From NCBI GenBank assembly GCA_022824945.1, contig JAJDYX010000049.1, forward strand, positions 1 to 64,000: DNA of 64,000 nt, given 5' to 3'. Source of the DNA: Candidatus Latescibacterota bacterium (GTDB lineage Bacteria > Latescibacterota > UBA2968). The translations under genes and the position numbers were made by a program. The notes under the pieces are model-generated. The model was given only the letters and a program-made list of their open reading frames with translations. It was not told where the DNA came from and made no database searches. Of the stretch, positions 61,768 to 64,000 are shown piece by piece (the stretch's first letter is position 1; each line of letters opens with the position of its first letter).

Positions 61768-64000
61768 TGTTTATCGAGGTAGTTAAACCACAAGGTGCGC
61801 CCAATACAGAAAAGGGAAACCTCTTGGAAGAACTTGCGGAAGAATTTCTGGAGAGGCAAGGATATGAGGTCTTAAATCAAGTTCGGGTTACTGCCTCTGA
61901 ATTAGATTTGCTGTGTAAACACAAAGTTTCGGGGAAAGAAATTTATGTAGAGTGCAAGGCTCATAAGGATTCTCTTTCTACGAATGTTTTAAAAAATCTC
62001 CTTGGGACGGTAGATTTCCACGAATATTCCGAAGGTTGGCTTATCAGTACTGGTCCATTGGGAAAGGATGCCAAAGGTTTTATGGCCCAGTGGGAAAAGA
62101 AGGAGCCTGAAAAGAAAGAGAAGTTAAGCATCTATACGCCCGATAGAGTTCTGAGGTCGCTGCAGGACGCCAAGGTAATAACACCTCCACCCAGTGAAAG
62201 AGCAACAGAACTTATACAGAGGCCAGAGCTTTCGATGGGCGATTGGGGATTACTTATAACTCCTTGGGGAAAATACTGGGCAGGTACAGTATTGGTTAAT
62301 GGATTACCCAAATCGGTAATCTTGTTTTGCGCCCATCGGGGTCATCAAATTACTGATGCAACTGTCTTTGAAAAAATTAAAATGTCAGACTGCAGTTTGA
62401 AGGAATTGGATTTTTTAGGTGTTGAAAGTACTGAACAATCCATAGAAGAAATGGTACAGCAAAAAGATACAGCAATTGTTGAGGTTGAGTTTGGAGAGAA
62501 ATGGTTTGACTATCGTCCTGCTCGCCCAGAGCATTTTGTTGGACGAAAAAAGGTGCAACAAGAACTTCGACAATTTTTTACTAATGTAAAGATGGGCAGA
62601 ACAGAATCGCGTGTCTTTGCTATAAAAGGCGATTCTGGCATTGGGAAGAGTTCTCTCGTGGCGAAGATGCGAGCTGTGGCTAAGGTTAGTAACAAACCAA
62701 ATAATCTATTTCTTTACGCTGTTGATATGAGAGCTGCTAATGATGCCTCTTATGTCTCCTCTGCCCTTATGAAAACCTTAAAAACAGCCGCAGATCAAGA
62801 CTTCGGTCATAAAAAAGATCTGAAAATCAGCAATTATACTGATCCACTGCAGAGTGAGTCTATTAGCACATTCCTATCTGAATGCAAGAGAAAGCATGAA
62901 TTGATTATTCTTGTCTTTGATCAGTTTGAAGAATTGTACTCGAAGCCGGAATTGTTTGCTGTCTTTGAGGCAGCAAAGAAGCTTATGTTTTCTGCTATAT
63001 CAGCTTCTTCAAACTTGGTACTGGGATTTGCATGGAAAACAGATAGTTCTGTACCCCAAGAACATCCCGCTTACCACATGTGGCATGAACTATCCGACCA
63101 CCGATTTGAGGTGTTACTCAAACCATTTAGCCATTCAGATGCTGAGCAATCTTTAAAGATTTTTGAAGCCGAACTAGGTGAAAAAATTCGGCCAGAACTC
63201 CGTAAATATCTATTGGAAAATAGCCAAGGATATCCTTGGCTATTAAAAAAATTGTGCATACATTTTTATCATCAATTGGAAAATGATGTCAGTCAACAGG
63301 AGTTGGCAAACCGATCATTAGATATTTCATCTCTATTTGACCAAGATTTGAACATTCTGAATGATTCAGAAATGGGATGTCTAAAATTAGTCGCAAAGAA
63401 CGCACCGATGGATTGGTATGAAATCCTTGAAAGTGCTGGACACGAGGTAGTTCAATCTCTTCAGAATAAGCGTCTGCTGATCAGACGAGGGGATAAGCTT
63501 AATCTATATTGGGATATTTTTCGTGATTATGTGCTTTCTGGTACCATACCATCAATTCCGTTTACCTACATTCCTCAATCACCATCTATAGATGCGTTGC
63601 TACGTGTTTCGCAGGAACTTGATGATGCAGAAGGTAAATCGCTCCAAGAATTGGCAGACGGGTCAAAACTTCAGGAAAGTACTGTCAGAAATATAATACA
63701 CGATTTAGAACAATTTGGAGTTATAAGCATTGCAGATGGTCAGATCAAAATTGATAATCACTTAAAGGATTTTGGTGAGAGATCAATTTTATCCAATATT
63801 AGAATACTATTTAAAAGACACGCATTCACTGAATTATTACAAAATAATAATACTCTGAAGCCAGCTAATATGGAGCAGTTGATAACCTATCTCAAACAGA
63901 TAAATCCCACTGCACAACACCATATTCGCACTTGGAACGCGTATGCCAAAAGAATGGTTATTTGGTTACAAGCCCTTGGTTTAATCCGCAGTGAGAATGA
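61767..64000 (+). CDS. PD-(D/E)XK (Mrr-like) endonuclease fused to STAND-like NTPase, 3' truncated by window edge
   Basis: At least 744 residues, continuing past the window. The N-terminal about 100 residues form a restriction-endonuclease-like domain: helix NLLEELAEEFLERQGYEV, then D47 in ELDLLCK and E62/K64 in YVECKAHK, the D...ExK triad of Mrr_cat. An intermediate region leads to a P-loop NTPase: Walker A GDSGIGKSSLV (about 288), Walker B IILVFDQFEELY (D385). A helical and winged-helix region follows (QGYPWLLKKLCIH), as in STAND/ATPase regulators. Probably an NTP-gated nuclease effector. AAGGAG precedes the ATG, which overlaps the methyltransferase stop. Markedly more AT-rich than the preceding genes. 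Not a standard BREX component. Confidence 0.82.
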   Translation, partial: MFIEVVKPQGAPNTEKGNLLEELAEEFLERQGYEVLNQVRVTASELDLLCKHKVSGKEIYVECKAHKDSLSTNVLKNLLGTVDFHEYSEGWLISTGPLGKDAKGFMAQWEKKEPEKKEKLSIYTPDRVLRSLQDAKVITPPPSERATELIQRPELSMGDWGLLITPWGKYWAGTVLVNGLPKSVILFCAHRGHQITDATVFEKIKMSDCSLKELDFLGVESTEQSIEEMVQQKDTAIVEVEFGEKWFDYRPARPEHFVGRKKVQQELRQFFTNVKMGRTESRVFAIKGDSGIGKSSLVAKMRAVAKVSNKPNNLFLYAVDMRAANDASYVSSALMKTLKTAADQDFGHKKDLKISNYTDPLQSESISTFLSECKRKHELIILVFDQFEELYSKPELFAVFEAAKKLMFSAISASSNLVLGFAWKTDSSVPQEHPAYHMWHELSDHRFEVLLKPFSHSDAEQSLKIFEAELGEKIRPELRKYLLENSQGYPWLLKKLCIHFYHQLENDVSQQELANRSLDISSLFDQDLNILNDSEMGCLKLVAKNAPMDWYEILESAGHEVVQSLQNKRLLIRRGDKLNLYWDIFRDYVLSGTIPSIPFTYIPQSPSIDALLRVSQELDDAEGKSLQELADGSKLQESTVRNIIHDLEQFGVISIADGQIKIDNHLKDFGERSILSNIRILFKRHAFTELLQNNNTLKPANMEQLITYLKQINPTAQHHIRTWNAYAKRMVIWLQALGLIRSEN

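Overview
The window (about 50-55 % GC by eye) looks like a chromosomal segment of an uncultured bacterium of the FCB superphylum. Latescibacterota, or a similar lineage such as Poribacteria, is my best guess. That is inferred from gene content: many phytanoyl-CoA dioxygenase (PhyH) paralogues, a DUF5916 outer-membrane-type protein, a GWxTD-type protein, a formylglycine sulfatase, HpnCDE squalene synthesis, a split glycine decarboxylase, and many short hairpin repeats between genes. I saw no rRNA, tRNA, CRISPR array or complete insertion sequence.

Layout. 1-1.7 kb: 3' part of a fibronectin type III repeat protein whose last module has slipped out of frame, then a terminator. 1.8-3.3 kb: a sigma-54 activator with a degenerate receiver domain behind its own sigma-54-type promoter. 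3.3-7.5 kb: threonine synthase, converging on the hpnC-hpnD-hpnE operon (farnesyl diphosphate to squalene). 7.6-9.4 kb: an AAA ATPase/PD-(D/E)XK fusion among repeats. 9.6-17.8 kb: aminotransferase, SDR, CehA/McbA-type metallohydrolase, IlvD/Edd dehydratase and phosphohexomutase. 18-21 kb: a YtfI/YtfJ-like (DUF2953/GerW) pair and two unrecognised genes of lower GC. 21-30.5 kb: housekeeping genes (recG, PfkB kinase, hflK, hflC, peptidase, coaE, gcvPA, gcvPB), many with 1-4 bp overlaps.

30.5-33 kb is a mobile-looking defence cassette: a promoter with a perfect 26-bp palindrome on its -10 box, a small HTH protein, a coiled-coil membrane protein, and convergent methylase and endonuclease genes closely resembling M.EcoRV and R.EcoRV (predicted GATATC). 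34-42 kb is a catabolic or tailoring cluster with six PhyH oxygenases, a GWxTD-type protein and a sulfatase. 42-52.8 kb is mixed accessory metabolism: a LolA-like periplasmic protein, DUF5916, SRPBCC, M42 peptidase, a redoxin-like/prolyl-4-hydroxylase fusion, an orphan peptide-binding lipoprotein, a TIM-barrel isomerase, a BFN-UVR protein and an aldo/keto reductase.

52.9-64 kb holds the most notable system: five tightly packed genes that begin like a type 3 BREX locus (BrxF, a DUF6079/PglY-BrxC-like ATPase, a PglXI-like methyltransferase) but also contain an AlbA_2/Schlafen-type ATP-binding protein and, overlapping the methyltransferase stop, a PD-(D/E)XK nuclease fused to a STAND-like NTPase that runs off the window. 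pglZ, brxHII and brxA are not in view. The arrangement is a defence operon combining BREX-type modification and ATPase parts with a nuclease effector.

Short hairpin repeat families are interspersed between genes through most of the window, and in one place a repeat supplies the C-terminus of a protein.
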